A stretch of 64,000 nucleotides of DNA from Lactiplantibacillus dongliensis (GTDB taxonomy: Bacteria > Bacillota > Bacilli > Lactobacillales > Lactobacillaceae): assembly GCF_005405105.1 (NCBI RefSeq), contig NZ_BJDK01000016.1, forward strand, positions 1-64,000, read 5' to 3'. The number at the start of each line of letters is the position of its first letter. Within the stretch, counting starts at the first letter, position 1. Position numbers and translations under genes: made by a program. The notes beneath the pieces are model-generated. The model was not told the DNA's origin and did not search any database. It saw nothing but the letters and a program-made list of their open reading frames with translations. Of the stretch, positions 51,949-60,321 are shown one piece after another.

Positions 51949-53253
51949 GTGAATTGGTATATCGCCGCGTTTGATCATTGGTATTCAGTTATGCTGGTCT
52001 TTGTGTTACAAATCCTAATTAATCGGGAATTGCAGCATCGCCGGGTCTATCTGACCGTTGTGATGATGGCAGTATTGTTGACCGGATCGTATTTACTTTA
52101 TGATGATTATTCAGACATTGCGACGTTTATTGTGAACTTGGGGTTGCTGGTCTTCGTTAAAGATAAAAAGTATTTTATTGTGACGAGTTTGACGGCGACC
52201 CTCGCTTATATTTTATTTAGTTTCTTTGGGAATTACGCGACAGAAACGATTTTTGATCTTTTTCATTTAGGTATCGGTCGGTGGAGTGGCTGGGCCTTTG
52301 AAATTGTTGGGGAGATCGTGGTGACCGCGTGCATGTTGGTCGTGGCGATTAGCTTTCAACTGTTACACAAGCGGCATGCCAAGCAGTTTAGCGATGATGT
52401 GACGTTAAACGTGATTGCGAGTGCTTTGATTGTGGCGGCGATTGCGTACTTTGCGATTGCATCGGCGGCCGATAATTATAATATCGGGCATGGCTTTTTA
52501 GGTATCTTGATGATTATCTTGGTGGCAATCCTGCTGATCAACGGGGGGACGTTTATTTACTTGTTCTATAGCTATACGATGCGGGTCCAAGCCCATCGGC
52601 AAGCTTTAGAGCGCCAGCAGTATGATATTTATGTTAAAAATTTGGAAAGCAGTTATCAAAACTTGCGCAAATTCCGCCATGATTATCAAAACATTTTGCT
52701 CTCATTGAGTGAGTACGTGCAAGACGCGCATAATGCCGAGCTGCAAACTTATTTTGATGATGTGATCAAGCGGTCGCAAAAGAGCTTGAGTCGCGACTTT
52801 GGGCATTTTGATAATTTGGAACGGATTAAAGACAAATCCCTCAAAGCCATCATTCAAGATAAGTTTTCTGCAGCGCGTCAAGCGGGGGTGCAAGTGCGGC
52901 TAGAAGCGAATGATGACATTCCCACACCACCAATTGATCCAGTGACGTTGGCCCGGGTGAGTGGCATCTTATTAGACAATGCGATTGAAGCTGTCAATGA
53001 CCAAACGGGTGGTGAAATTGCGGTCGCCGTTGTAAAATACGCGAAAATGGTGGAATTGATTTTTGCAAATTCACTCCAAGCGCCAATTGACCGGGTCGAT
53101 GAATTACTGACGCCAGGACATACGTCCAAAGGGGCTGGTCATGGTCAAGGGTTAGCGACGGTGCGAGAATTGCTGGATCCGTTGCCAAACGTGACCTATG
53201 AGATTAGTGCCCGGCAGCGATTTGAATTTATCATTAGTATTGAAAGCGAGTGA
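51949..53253 (+). CDS. Agr-type sensor histidine kinase (HPK10, orphan; LamK-like)
   Basis: 434 aa from GTG 51949. The N-terminal half (to about residue 215) has six or so membrane helices. The dimerisation segment FRHDYQNILLSL (near 245) carries the phospho-acceptor His with the HPK10-type spacing, and the GHKL ATPase has LLDNAIEAVNDQTG (N box) and GHGQGLATVRELL. This is the AgrC/ComD class that senses peptide pheromones. GGGGAGGGG lies at 51924-51932, so the real start may be an unusual codon nearer to it. It stops 6 nt before the response regulator. No pheromone precursor or AgrB-like gene is present, as for the orphan LamK/LamR system of L. plantarum, which it may be. Confidence 0.87.
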   Translation: MNWYIAAFDHWYSVMLVFVLQILINRELQHRRVYLTVVMMAVLLTGSYLLYDDYSDIATFIVNLGLLVFVKDKKYFIVTSLTATLAYILFSFFGNYATETIFDLFHLGIGRWSGWAFEIVGEIVVTACMLVVAISFQLLHKRHAKQFSDDVTLNVIASALIVAAIAYFAIASAADNYNIGHGFLGILMIILVAILLINGGTFIYLFYSYTMRVQAHRQALERQQYDIYVKNLESSYQNLRKFRHDYQNILLSLSEYVQDAHNAELQTYFDDVIKRSQKSLSRDFGHFDNLERIKDKSLKAIIQDKFSAARQAGVQVRLEANDDIPTPPIDPVTLARVSGILLDNAIEAVNDQTGGEIAVAVVKYAKMVELIFANSLQAPIDRVDELLTPGHTSKGAGHGQGLATVRELLDPLPNVTYEISARQRFEFIISIESE

Positions 53254-53259
53254 GGACCT

Positions 53260-54027
53260 TTGTTAAAGACTTTTGTGGTCGAGGATGATCCAGAGCAATT
53301 AGCCACGTTAAAGCAGATCATCGCCAATCATATTATGATTAATGACTTTGATATGCAGTTAACGTTAGCAACCGGCCAGGCGCAGGCGTTATTGGATTAT
53401 TTAACGGCTGAGCCGGTAGTCGAAGGGTTGTACTTTTTGGATATCGAGTATCCTGGTCAGACCTTGAACGGCCTAGAGCTGGCGTCACAGATTCGGGAAC
53501 GGGATGTGAATGCCAAAATCGTCTTTGTCTCAACGCATTCGGAGATGGCTTTTTTGACGTTTGAACGTCGAATTGAACCGCTGGACTTTGTGGTAAAGGA
53601 CTTAGGCGCAGCAGCGGTCAAAGCTAAAGTTGAGAAAGATATCCGCGTTGCCTATGACCGCTATACAAAACAGGGGCTGACGAGTAAAGCCATGTTCTCT
53701 TATTCTAAGGGCGGCGAGTTGTTCAACCTACCATTGTCACAAGTCTTGTTTATCGAAACGGGAACCGCGCGGAATAAGTTAGTCTTACATTTGGCTGACC
53801 GCATGATTCAATATAATGGTAAGATTAGTGACGAAACGGTCGCCCATCCAGAACTTTTTCGGGTGCATAAGAGTTTTCTCGTTAATCCGCAAGCCTTGGT
53901 ACGGGTCAATAAGCAGTCCCAATTGGGCTACTTTGAAAATGGCGAATCAGTCGATATTGCGGTGCGTAAAATGCATGATTTGATTGCGTTGATCAAACAA
54001 TCAGCCTTAACGGTAAAAGTTGATTGA
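53260..54027 (+). CDS. LytTR response regulator (AgrA/ComE type; LamR-like)
   Basis: 255 aa from TTG 53260. Receiver domain: FVVEDDPEQL near residue 5 (acid pair), the phosphorylation Asp in LYFLDIEYPG near 66, and the Thr/Ser in VFVSTHSEMA. Residues about 145-245 form a LytTR DNA-binding domain (FSYSKGGELFNLPLSQVLFI; ELFRVHKSFLVN). It pairs with the preceding kinase, and translation is probably coupled. Regulators of this type bind direct repeats upstream of pheromone-controlled genes; I could not identify such sites with confidence. Confidence 0.92.
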   Translation: MLKTFVVEDDPEQLATLKQIIANHIMINDFDMQLTLATGQAQALLDYLTAEPVVEGLYFLDIEYPGQTLNGLELASQIRERDVNAKIVFVSTHSEMAFLTFERRIEPLDFVVKDLGAAAVKAKVEKDIRVAYDRYTKQGLTSKAMFSYSKGGELFNLPLSQVLFIETGTARNKLVLHLADRMIQYNGKISDETVAHPELFRVHKSFLVNPQALVRVNKQSQLGYFENGESVDIAVRKMHDLIALIKQSALTVKVD

Positions 54028-54074
54028 CTCTGATGTAACATAATCGTTGTGATTTATAAAATAAGGGTAACGTT

Positions 54075-54107
54075 GGTGCAAGCTTATTTAGGCTTTGCAC
54101 CTTTTTT
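54075..54107 (+). terminator. Two-component operon terminator
   Basis: GGTGCAAGC pairs with GCTTTGCACC (one bulge) around TTATTTAG and is followed by six T. Confidence 0.83.
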
Positions 54108-54190
54108 CGTTTTTTAGAGAAAATGCGGGTAAGATAGAGCTATTGAATCGAGCGGTCGTGGGGGCCGGTCAAAAATGGAGGATAAAATCA

Positions 54191-54517
54191 ATGAAGCAGT
54201 TTTGGTCGCTAACATTGATGGTTCTCGCCGGATGCTTATTAATCGTAGGTTCGGAGTATAGTTTGCAAGGTGATTATCGTCATTATCGGCATAAAGTCGT
54301 GGCCAAGGTGGATTATCATGCGGCTAGCCACCATGCGACGATTAAAGGTCGAACAAAACACGGTGTGATCGTGACGTTTCGGACGGGCAAGCGGGTCCAT
54401 CAAGTGATTTCTAATAAGCAAGATGGCCGATTCTATACGAAGTTGGCTGTTAAAGCCAATCAGCGTGTGACGGTACAAGTACCGGGATTAAAACGCACTG
54501 TTTTGACCGTGCAATAG
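54191..54517 (+). CDS. Small predicted lipoprotein behind the LytTR regulator
   Basis: 108 aa from ATG 54191 (GGAGG at 54176-54180). The N-terminal MKQFWSLTLMVLAGCLLIVG carries a lipobox-like LAGC, so Cys14 may be lipidated. A single uncleaved helix is the alternative. The mature part is rich in Lys, His and Arg with beta-strand character (GRTKHGVIVTFRTGKRVHQV). The family is not recognised. It lies 160 nt after the regulator with a terminator of its own, so it may be a target of that system, which is inference from position. Confidence 0.7.
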   Translation: MKQFWSLTLMVLAGCLLIVGSEYSLQGDYRHYRHKVVAKVDYHAASHHATIKGRTKHGVIVTFRTGKRVHQVISNKQDGRFYTKLAVKANQRVTVQVPGLKRTVLTVQ

Positions 54518-54545
54518 TGTCAAAGAGTTAGTATCAGCGATGGGT

Positions 54546-54578
54546 AGATCTGACCAGCAGTGGTGAGGTCTTTTTTGT
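54546..54578 (+). terminator. Terminator after the small lipoprotein gene
   Basis: AGATCTGACCA pairs with TGGTGAGGTCT (two mismatches) and is followed by six T. Confidence 0.7.
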
Positions 54579-54706
54579 TGAATGTTTTTTTGCTACATGG
54601 CGGTGGTTTGCTAAAAAAGCGTTAAGCTTCCTAAAGATTGGTAGGCGCCTTTCACGAATTAGCGTAAGCTGAACTTAATCGAGAAAAGGAGTCGTGAAAC
54701 CACGCT

Positions 54707-55078
54707 ATGCTTGTGATTGGCATTATTTTAATAATTGGAGTTGTGGGAACGGGGATCTTACGGTTTCGCTATCATTATCGGCTCGCTATGGGACCGATGA
54801 CGGAAACGGCTTTTGCATGTTCGTTACTCAATATTGGGGTATTTTTGTTGTTTGTGTTATTGGGGCAACTGTCTGGGGCACTTTTTGCCGCGGGACCGCT
54901 TTATTTGCCACTTTATCGGTTGTTACAAGGTGGGACCATTCCACTTATTGGGATTGGTTTAGCGATTGTGGGGATGGTGTGTGAACGCGGCCTGATGAAT
55001 TGGTGGCTGTTACAATTTAATGTGCTCTTCTTAATCTTTGATATCTTATTAGTCTGGCTGGGAAATTATGCCAGCTGA
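54707..55078 (+). CDS. Small integral membrane protein, unknown family
   Basis: 123 aa with four hydrophobic helices (MLVIGIILIIGVVGTGIL; SLLNIGVFLLFVLLGQL; LIGIGLAIVGMVC; LLQFNVLFLIFDILLVWLGN). AAAGGAG at 54685-54691 is 15 nt from the ATG, longer than usual. It ends one base before the convergent gene at 55079, with no terminator between. Function unknown. Confidence 0.65.
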   Translation: MLVIGIILIIGVVGTGILRFRYHYRLAMGPMTETAFACSLLNIGVFLLFVLLGQLSGALFAAGPLYLPLYRLLQGGTIPLIGIGLAIVGMVCERGLMNWWLLQFNVLFLIFDILLVWLGNYAS

Positions 55079-55558
55079 TTACTTTAAAAAACGTTTGATG
55101 GCAGCATAAAAGTGTTGACCATCCATCACGGCTGTGTGATTAACTTCAATGGCCGTGATTTTTTCGTTGTCGAGAATCGTGGCGTTGGGTTTGTCAGTTC
55201 GCGCTAAAGTAATATCTAATTGCCGGACGCGTTTTTCGCTGAGCGTGACTGAGAGCACAATTTCATTACTGGTCATCGGTTGGGCTTCAACTTGGGTGCC
55301 GAGCAATTCTTGCAAAGCGACTTCTAAATCCATGGCGTCACCAGCTGTAAACTGTGACTTGTGGCCATTATGAATGTCCGCAATGAGGTAATTGATCGTA
55401 TTGACGGCTTTGACGTATTCTTCACCATCTGGTCGGTTAGTCTGGGGCTGATTGCCATTGTTGACTTGTTCGTATGGGCGACGCCGAATCACCCCAATGC
55501 GTACGATGGCAAAGAAGACACTGATGACGATGACACTGACAATGATATGGATTAACAT
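55079..55558 (-). CDS. Hypothetical protein with N-terminal membrane anchor
   Basis: 159 aa. One N-terminal helix (LIHIIVSVIVISVFFAIVRI) is followed by a basic patch (RRRPYEQ) and a soluble domain of about 110 residues with alternating charged and hydrophobic strands. The family is not recognised. AGGGGAG before ATG 55558 is a good ribosome binding site. It converges tail to tail with the preceding gene. Confidence 0.7.
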   Translation of the reverse strand: MLIHIIVSVIVISVFFAIVRIGVIRRRPYEQVNNGNQPQTNRPDGEEYVKAVNTINYLIADIHNGHKSQFTAGDAMDLEVALQELLGTQVEAQPMTSNEIVLSVTLSEKRVRQLDITLARTDKPNATILDNEKITAIEVNHTAVMDGQHFYAAIKRFLK

Positions 55559-55850
55559 TTGGAAAAATCGCTCCCCTTAATGACTGAAATCGGATATCAA
55601 TTGATAATTGGTATACATATAAATGAGTAATCATTTGATAACTGATATCCTTAGTTTAACGCGCAACTATATCCTACCATTATTTCGTGAAAATGCCTAT
55701 GTATCAGTGAAAATTATTTCATTTGAGCGATGACTAGCAACTATGTTTAGTATAATAAACGAAACACATCAGGATATTGGTCTAAACTTACCCCAAAAAA
55801 TTGGGGCTTAGATTTGATTGTAAACCACTGGAAAAATTCGATTTTATGAG
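55559..55850. other. Intergenic region with a palindrome
   Basis: TCTAAACTTACCCCAA and TTGGGGCTTAGA form an imperfect stem at 55781-55812 with an A-rich loop; it could be a terminator or an operator. The promoter of the gene at 55558 lies at the left side. No ORF is supported. Confidence 0.45.
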
Positions 55851-55853
55851 TAA

Positions 55854-55883
55854 CAAAAAAGCGCAATCTTAAAAAAGATGCGC
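55854..55883 (-). terminator. Terminator of the gene at 55929
   Basis: Minus strand: GCGCATCTT, loop, AAGATTGCGC, then six T. Confidence 0.85.
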
Positions 55884-55928
55884 AGGTAATAGTAGTTGTG
55901 ATAATTGTTTAGCTTGGTGTTGATGTTT

Positions 55929-56264
55929 TTAAGCCGTAACCAAACTTTTGTCATTAGTTTCATCATCAGCGACCAACTGATTAATGGTATCGACCATGGT
56001 CTCACGCTGATCTAAATCGTCATCACATTCAAAAAAGGCCCCAAGTTCCATCGCCAGAATATCCTTACCAACATCCATATAGCGACAATCTGGACTAGTT
56101 ATCGTGTAATGTTTAGCATCATTCATCTGAACAATGACACATCCGGTGGCTGATTTACCTTTAGTGGCTTTATCGGTGAATTCAATTGCTAGAATATACG
56201 GATTATCAGAGCTCCGATCCTTGATCGCATGTGCCACATTATGGGCAATCGCAGTTAACTTCAT
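55929..56264 (-). CDS. Hypothetical small acidic cytosolic protein
   Basis: 111 aa from ATG 56264 (GAGAGG upstream); an earlier in-frame start at 56297 would add 11 residues without support. It opens with an amphipathic helix (KLTAIAHNVAHAIKD), then a beta segment (PYILAIEFTDKA; TGCVIVQMND), and ends with an acidic helical tail. No recognisable family and no membrane segment. Monocistronic, with its own terminator. Confidence 0.65.
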   Translation of the reverse strand: MKLTAIAHNVAHAIKDRSSDNPYILAIEFTDKATKGKSATGCVIVQMNDAKHYTITSPDCRYMDVGKDILAMELGAFFECDDDLDQRETMVDTINQLVADDETNDKSLVTA

Positions 56265-56299
56265 TTTTATGCACCTCTCGAAATTTTCAATTAGCACAC

Positions 56300-56390
56300 T
56301 TGCTACTAGTTAGATCAAACTACCACTCTGGTTGGCCCAGCATTTTAGAAACCAACCAGTAAGCGGCAATTTTGACTAGCACCAAGCGTA
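56300..56390 (+). repeat. Fusion scar of type I left end and type II right end
   Basis: CCACTCTGGTTGGCCCAGC (type I start) runs directly into ATTTTAGAAACCAACCAGTA and GCGGCAATTTTGACTAGCAC (type II end with its ACTAGCACCAAGCG flank). Both hairpin cores are missing. Confidence 0.65.
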
Positions 56391-56559
56391 ATTAACATCT
56401 ATTTTACCATGACTACAAAGCGACTGGTGGTGAATTCAGTAGCTGGCCCGCAATACAAATGATTTTATCAATCAACATTATAAATTTGTATAGACATTTA
56501 TAAAATAAATCCAACTTTTTACGTATTTAGGGCAAATCTTCACACTTTCTTCACAATTA

Positions 56560-56565
56560 TATAAT
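56560..56565 (+). promoter_or_regulatory. -10 box of a candidate small RNA
   Basis: Consensus TATAAT at 56560-56565. The -35 region at 17-bp spacing (TCTTCA, 56537-56542) is weak. Confidence 0.5.
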
Positions 56566-56571
56566 ACTATA

Positions 56572-56706
56572 TCCTTGTACCTAATAATTATACACTTGTT
56601 CATTTTACTCCCCCAAAGTGGATGAACAAGTAAGTACAATCCCCCATATTGTACTTAAACCTAACTCTTTGGCCCTACTGCTGTATAGCGGTAGAGTCAT
56701 TTTTTG
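56572..56706 (+). ncRNA. Candidate trans-acting small RNA with C-rich loops
   Basis: About 135 nt between a TATAAT and a terminator. Hairpin 1: ACTTGTTCAT with ATGAACAAGT (56594-56603 with 56622-56631), an 18-nt loop holding CCCCC. Hairpin 2: AAGTACAAT with ATTGTACTT (56632-56640 with 56648-56656), a 7-nt loop CCCCCAT. Hairpin 3: CTACTGCT with AGCGGTAG then a six-T run, a terminator. No ORF of note lies within. C-rich loops of Gram-positive small RNAs usually bind Shine-Dalgarno sequences; here CCCCCAU matches the AUGGGGG of the gene at 40921. The RNA function is inferred. Confidence 0.6.
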
Positions 56707-57023
56707 TTTAGAAATAAATTTATATTCGTTCTACAATCTTAAATACAATGAAATTTATCAATCCTGTTCATTTGATGTCAGTTAAAATTAGGTGTCATTG
56801 ATTAATAGTTATTTGGTCATGACGATGAGCAGATCAGAATTGGCTAAGCGGCGGTCACTGTGCGCCAATCGGATTAGGGTGATTTTTATCGGCGCAGTTG
56901 AGATAAATGTTCGCCGAAGAATGACTGTTTAGCTAAAAAGTACATCTTCTAACAAAACTGACCAGATAAGTCACCAGTAAAACAATTAATACCAAAAAAC
57001 ATTGTGATTTTAAGCCTGCCTTA
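56707..57023. other. AT-rich intergenic region before the sedolisin gene
   Basis: No gene or strong hairpin stands out between the small-RNA candidate and the sedolisin promoter. Confidence 0.4.
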
Positions 57024-57052
57024 TTGACTTTCCGTTCAAAAATCTTGATACT
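57024..57052 (+). promoter_or_regulatory. Sedolisin gene promoter
   Basis: -35 TTGACT (57024-57029), 17-bp spacer, -10 GATACT (57047-57052). Confidence 0.55.
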
Positions 57053-57085
57053 AGGGGTAAGTTAAGCAGAGAGTGGGGGGTAATC

Positions 57086-58981
57086 ATGAAAAAAGAATGG
57101 TTAGTCGCGTTATCGTTAGTTGCCGGATTAAGTGGTAGTTTATTGGTAGCGCAGCCAATGACCAGCCACGCCGCCACGACGGCCTTGTCTGATACGGTCG
57201 CGCCGCGGGTGAAGGTTACAAGTACTAAGAAAAAAGTTAAACCCAGTAAAAAAGAAGTTATTGATATTGTCTTAAAATCCCGTAATAGCAGTGCTTTAAG
57301 CAAATACAGCTATGCAACGGTCAATCCAAAATCAGCAGCGTATCATCAATACTTAACGCCTAGTGCGTTTGGTAAAAAGTATGGCCAATCAACAAAAACA
57401 TTAACAACGATTAAGGCTTATTTAAAGAAGCATCATTTGAGCTACAAAGTCTATGGTGGCAATTTGGTCATCCGTGCCACTGGGACCGTTAATAATATTA
57501 ATAAGGCGTTTGGTGTCACCTTGGTTAAAGTGAAAGTTAAGGGTAAGACTTATCAAACCCATACCCAAAAGGCTAAGTTACCTAGTAGCTTTAAGGGGAA
57601 GATTAATGCCGTGCTGGGACTTTCTAGCTATGGGAAGTACAAGACAAATTTGACGACCACGGCGCATGCCACCAAGGGTCAGTTAAATGTTAATCAAACC
57701 ACACAACCACAAAAATTTGCCAATGCTTATCATTTAGATAAACTGTATGAAAAAGGCTTAACGGGGAAAGGGCAACGCATCGCCATCTTATCATTTGCCA
57801 ATTTCCATCCCGCTGATGCTGCTTACTATTGGAAGCAGGAAGGTATCCCAGCAGCCAAACGTAATATCACGCGTTATAACATTGATGGCGGAGCGAGCTG
57901 GACGGGATATAATGAAACGACTTTAGACGTTGAACAAGCCGGCGCAGTCGCTCCCGATGCAGCGTTAGATGTTTATCTAGCACCACAAACGGACACAGGG
58001 ATGATCAATGCCTTAGCCACAATCATCGGTAAGAATAATGCGTCACAATTGACGACTAGTTGGGGGCAAAGTGAAGGCGCCCTGTTGTCGGCGATGCGCC
58101 AAGGCGCTGAAACGAGTGCATATGCTAAAGCTTTCAATACATTATTCCAACAAGCCGCGGTACAAGGTATTTCAACCTTTGCGGCCACGGGCGATAATGG
58201 TGCTTATGATAGTATCTTAGATAATGCCGGTCGCTATCGAACCGACAAAACCGTTGATTTTCCCGCTAACTCAGCTTATGTGACCGCGCTAGGCGGGACA
58301 ACGTTGCCATTTAGTGCCAGCTATACCGATGGTGGCAACAAAGTCAAAGTTGAAGTTAAGTCGGAACGGGCTTGGGGATCAGATTATCTCTACGGTCGCT
58401 TCGATAAGAGCTACTATTCGAATTATCAAGATCGTCTCGACGACTACTTTGCCGGTGGCGGTGGTGGCTTTAGCCGCTTGAATAAGACCACGCCTGCTTT
58501 CCAACGCGCGTTGATCGGTAATGGGGTCAACACGTATGCCGCCGTCAACTTGTGGCAAGTTAGCAATGGAGCGTTGAACCGAACCCGTTCAACGACTTAT
58601 ACGACTGGGACCGGCGCTGGCCGGAATGTGCCTGACTTGTCGTTTAACGCTGATCCGAATACGGGCTACGACTTATACATGAGTTCAGCTAAGACGGTCG
58701 GTAAGTCACCAAAATGGTACGTTTCCGGCGGGACGAGTGTGGTATCACCACAAGTCGCCGCGGCTAATGCGGTCATGAATAGTGGGCGTAGCAGTCGAAT
58801 CGGCTACTGGAACCCGCAGATTTATCGATTGGCACAGACTAAACAGTCGCCATTTACACCGTTAACAGCTAAGGTCAATAATACGAACTTGTATTACACC
58901 GGCCAACCAGGCAAGTTGTATAATCAAGCAACTGGACTGGGTACGGCGGATTTCGAGACGTTATTCAATCAACTAAAATAA
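57086..58981 (+). CDS. Secreted sedolisin (S53) serine-carboxyl peptidase
   Basis: 631 aa. A signal peptide (WLVALSLVAGLSGSLLVAQP, cut near SHAA) is followed by a propeptide of about 170 residues of the pro-kumamolisin type (YHQYLTPSAFGKKYGQS; GVTLVKVKVKGKTYQTH). The catalytic Glu and Asp are in NETTLDVEQAGAVAPDAALD, the oxyanion Asp in AATGDNGAYDS, and the Ser in SGGTSVVSPQVAAANA. The C-terminal GLGTADFETLF fits the calcium site. Such enzymes are usually acid-active secreted endopeptidases and could supply peptides or act on surface proteins. The ribosome binding site contains GGGGGG. Confidence 0.94.
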   Translation: MKKEWLVALSLVAGLSGSLLVAQPMTSHAATTALSDTVAPRVKVTSTKKKVKPSKKEVIDIVLKSRNSSALSKYSYATVNPKSAAYHQYLTPSAFGKKYGQSTKTLTTIKAYLKKHHLSYKVYGGNLVIRATGTVNNINKAFGVTLVKVKVKGKTYQTHTQKAKLPSSFKGKINAVLGLSSYGKYKTNLTTTAHATKGQLNVNQTTQPQKFANAYHLDKLYEKGLTGKGQRIAILSFANFHPADAAYYWKQEGIPAAKRNITRYNIDGGASWTGYNETTLDVEQAGAVAPDAALDVYLAPQTDTGMINALATIIGKNNASQLTTSWGQSEGALLSAMRQGAETSAYAKAFNTLFQQAAVQGISTFAATGDNGAYDSILDNAGRYRTDKTVDFPANSAYVTALGGTTLPFSASYTDGGNKVKVEVKSERAWGSDYLYGRFDKSYYSNYQDRLDDYFAGGGGGFSRLNKTTPAFQRALIGNGVNTYAAVNLWQVSNGALNRTRSTTYTTGTGAGRNVPDLSFNADPNTGYDLYMSSAKTVGKSPKWYVSGGTSVVSPQVAAANAVMNSGRSSRIGYWNPQIYRLAQTKQSPFTPLTAKVNNTNLYYTGQPGKLYNQATGLGTADFETLFNQLK

Positions 58982-58991
58982 GGGTTCATAT

Positions 58992-59025
58992 AAGCAGCTC
59001 GGCCACATCGGTCGAGCTGCTTTTG
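58992..59025 (+). terminator. Sedolisin gene terminator
   Basis: AAGCAGCTCG pairs with CGAGCTGCTT and is followed by TTG. Confidence 0.78.
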
Positions 59026-59106
59026 CGTATGCGAACGCGTGTAACTCAGTGAGGGCTGCGGTAAACTTAAACTAAGTAAGCGTAATCTTTTTCGAGGTGA
59101 AGGCAG

Positions 59107-59802
59107 ATGCAGGCAGTTGATCGGGGATTAAGTTGGCTTTGGCGATTAACGATTATATTGGGTTTAGTGATTGGCGTGATGATGCCACCACTGTTACTTC
59201 AGTTAGTGAACGAATTAACTGGTGTTAGCGCGTTAGCCGGTTGGCGAGTGACCGCAGTGATCTTGTACTTTGGACTATTCTTGGGTATTAGTGGGATTGC
59301 TTATGCGGTTTATCAGCACTACACCGGTGAGCTAACGCTGAAAAAGTTAGCGTGGTCGGACGTATGGCTGATTGGCGGTGGCTATCTGGTGATTATCGGT
59401 GGTGAAGGGGTTTTCCAGTTCATTAACCAAGTGATCTATCAGCAGAGTGAGACTCAAAATAATGCGGCGATTGAAGACTTAATGAGTGGCAGTTCGATGG
59501 CGATGATCATGATGGCGGTCAGTGCTGTTTTTTTGACGCCAATTATGGAAGAGCTGGTCTTTCGGGCGGTGTTAACGAATCTTTTTTTACGGCAAACAAG
59601 TTTGAAAATCCTACTGAGTGCGGTGGTTTTTGGCAGTATGCATGCCAGCACCACGCTACCGAGTTTCTTGATTTATTTTACGATGGGGTTGATCTTAGCC
59701 AGTGTGTACCGATTTTCTGGAAAGATCCAGGATTCAATTATTCTACACTTTTTGATCAATGCCGGGGCTATGAGCTTGATGCTGCTAAGTTGGCAGGCGT
59801 GA
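59107..59802 (+). CDS. CPBP-family intramembrane metalloprotease
   Basis: 231 aa with about six to seven membrane helices. The signature Glu pair is in IMEELVFRAVLTNLFL (EExxxR, near residue 146) and the His in VFGSMHASTTLPSF. These are the CAAX protease/bacteriocin-processing (Abi) motifs. Members process peptides or confer self-immunity in bacteriocin loci, but no bacteriocin gene is nearby. GAGGTGAAGG is the ribosome binding site. Confidence 0.9.
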   Translation: MQAVDRGLSWLWRLTIILGLVIGVMMPPLLLQLVNELTGVSALAGWRVTAVILYFGLFLGISGIAYAVYQHYTGELTLKKLAWSDVWLIGGGYLVIIGGEGVFQFINQVIYQQSETQNNAAIEDLMSGSSMAMIMMAVSAVFLTPIMEELVFRAVLTNLFLRQTSLKILLSAVVFGSMHASTTLPSFLIYFTMGLILASVYRFSGKIQDSIILHFLINAGAMSLMLLSWQA

Positions 59803-59809
59803 CTTAGAC

Positions 59810-59840
59810 AACAAAAAAGGCGCTCAACGGAGAGCGTCTT
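59810..59840 (-). terminator. Terminator of the ohrR-like gene
   Basis: Minus strand: GACGCTC, loop TCCGTT, GAGCGCC, then six T. Confidence 0.8.
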
Positions 59841-59844
59841 ACGA

Positions 59845-60321
59845 CTAAAACTGTGGCCCATCATAATCAATCTTTTTAGGCTTAGCATGCTTAATTCGTT
59901 CCGAGGCAAAGTTGACCGTGTCGCGAGTGGCGGCATAAGTCTTTTCATCCATCCCCAGTAAGTCCATGCACGTATTAACGTGGGCAAAGACTTCTGGTTT
60001 GGCATCGATTGCTTTTTGTGACAGTGAAATGTTGACTTGGCGTTCATCATTTTCATCACGTTTGCGTTCAACCCAGCCTTGCGTCTGCATCCGCTTTAAA
60101 AGCGGTGTTAACGTCCCACTGTCTAAGTTAACGTGTGAGCCGAGTTCACGAACGGTCATGGGATTGTTTTCCCAAAGCGCTAACAACGTGATGTATTGCG
60201 GATAGGTCAGCTTGAAAGGTGCCAACGCTTCTGCGTAAAAATGATTAAACCGTTTGCTAGCGGTGTATAAGGCGAAACATAATTGTTCGTCGAGTAAAAT
60301 GTTCTTGGTTGGGGTTGCCAT
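59845..60321 (-). CDS. ohrR: MarR-family regulator of OhrR type
   Basis: 158 aa, a winged-helix MarR fold. The N-terminal LDEQLCFALYTASKRF places a Cys at residue 15, exactly where OhrR senses organic hydroperoxides. The recognition region is HVNLDSGTLTPLLKRMQTQG, and the wing is RKRDENDERQVNISL. The usual partner ohr is not adjacent. The divergent AT-rich sequence at 60345-60400 contains TTGTACGCAATTAATTAGAT and may hold its operator. It is preceded by AAGGAG. Confidence 0.85.
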   Translation of the reverse strand: MATPTKNILLDEQLCFALYTASKRFNHFYAEALAPFKLTYPQYITLLALWENNPMTVRELGSHVNLDSGTLTPLLKRMQTQGWVERKRDENDERQVNISLSQKAIDAKPEVFAHVNTCMDLLGMDEKTYAATRDTVNFASERIKHAKPKKIDYDGPQF

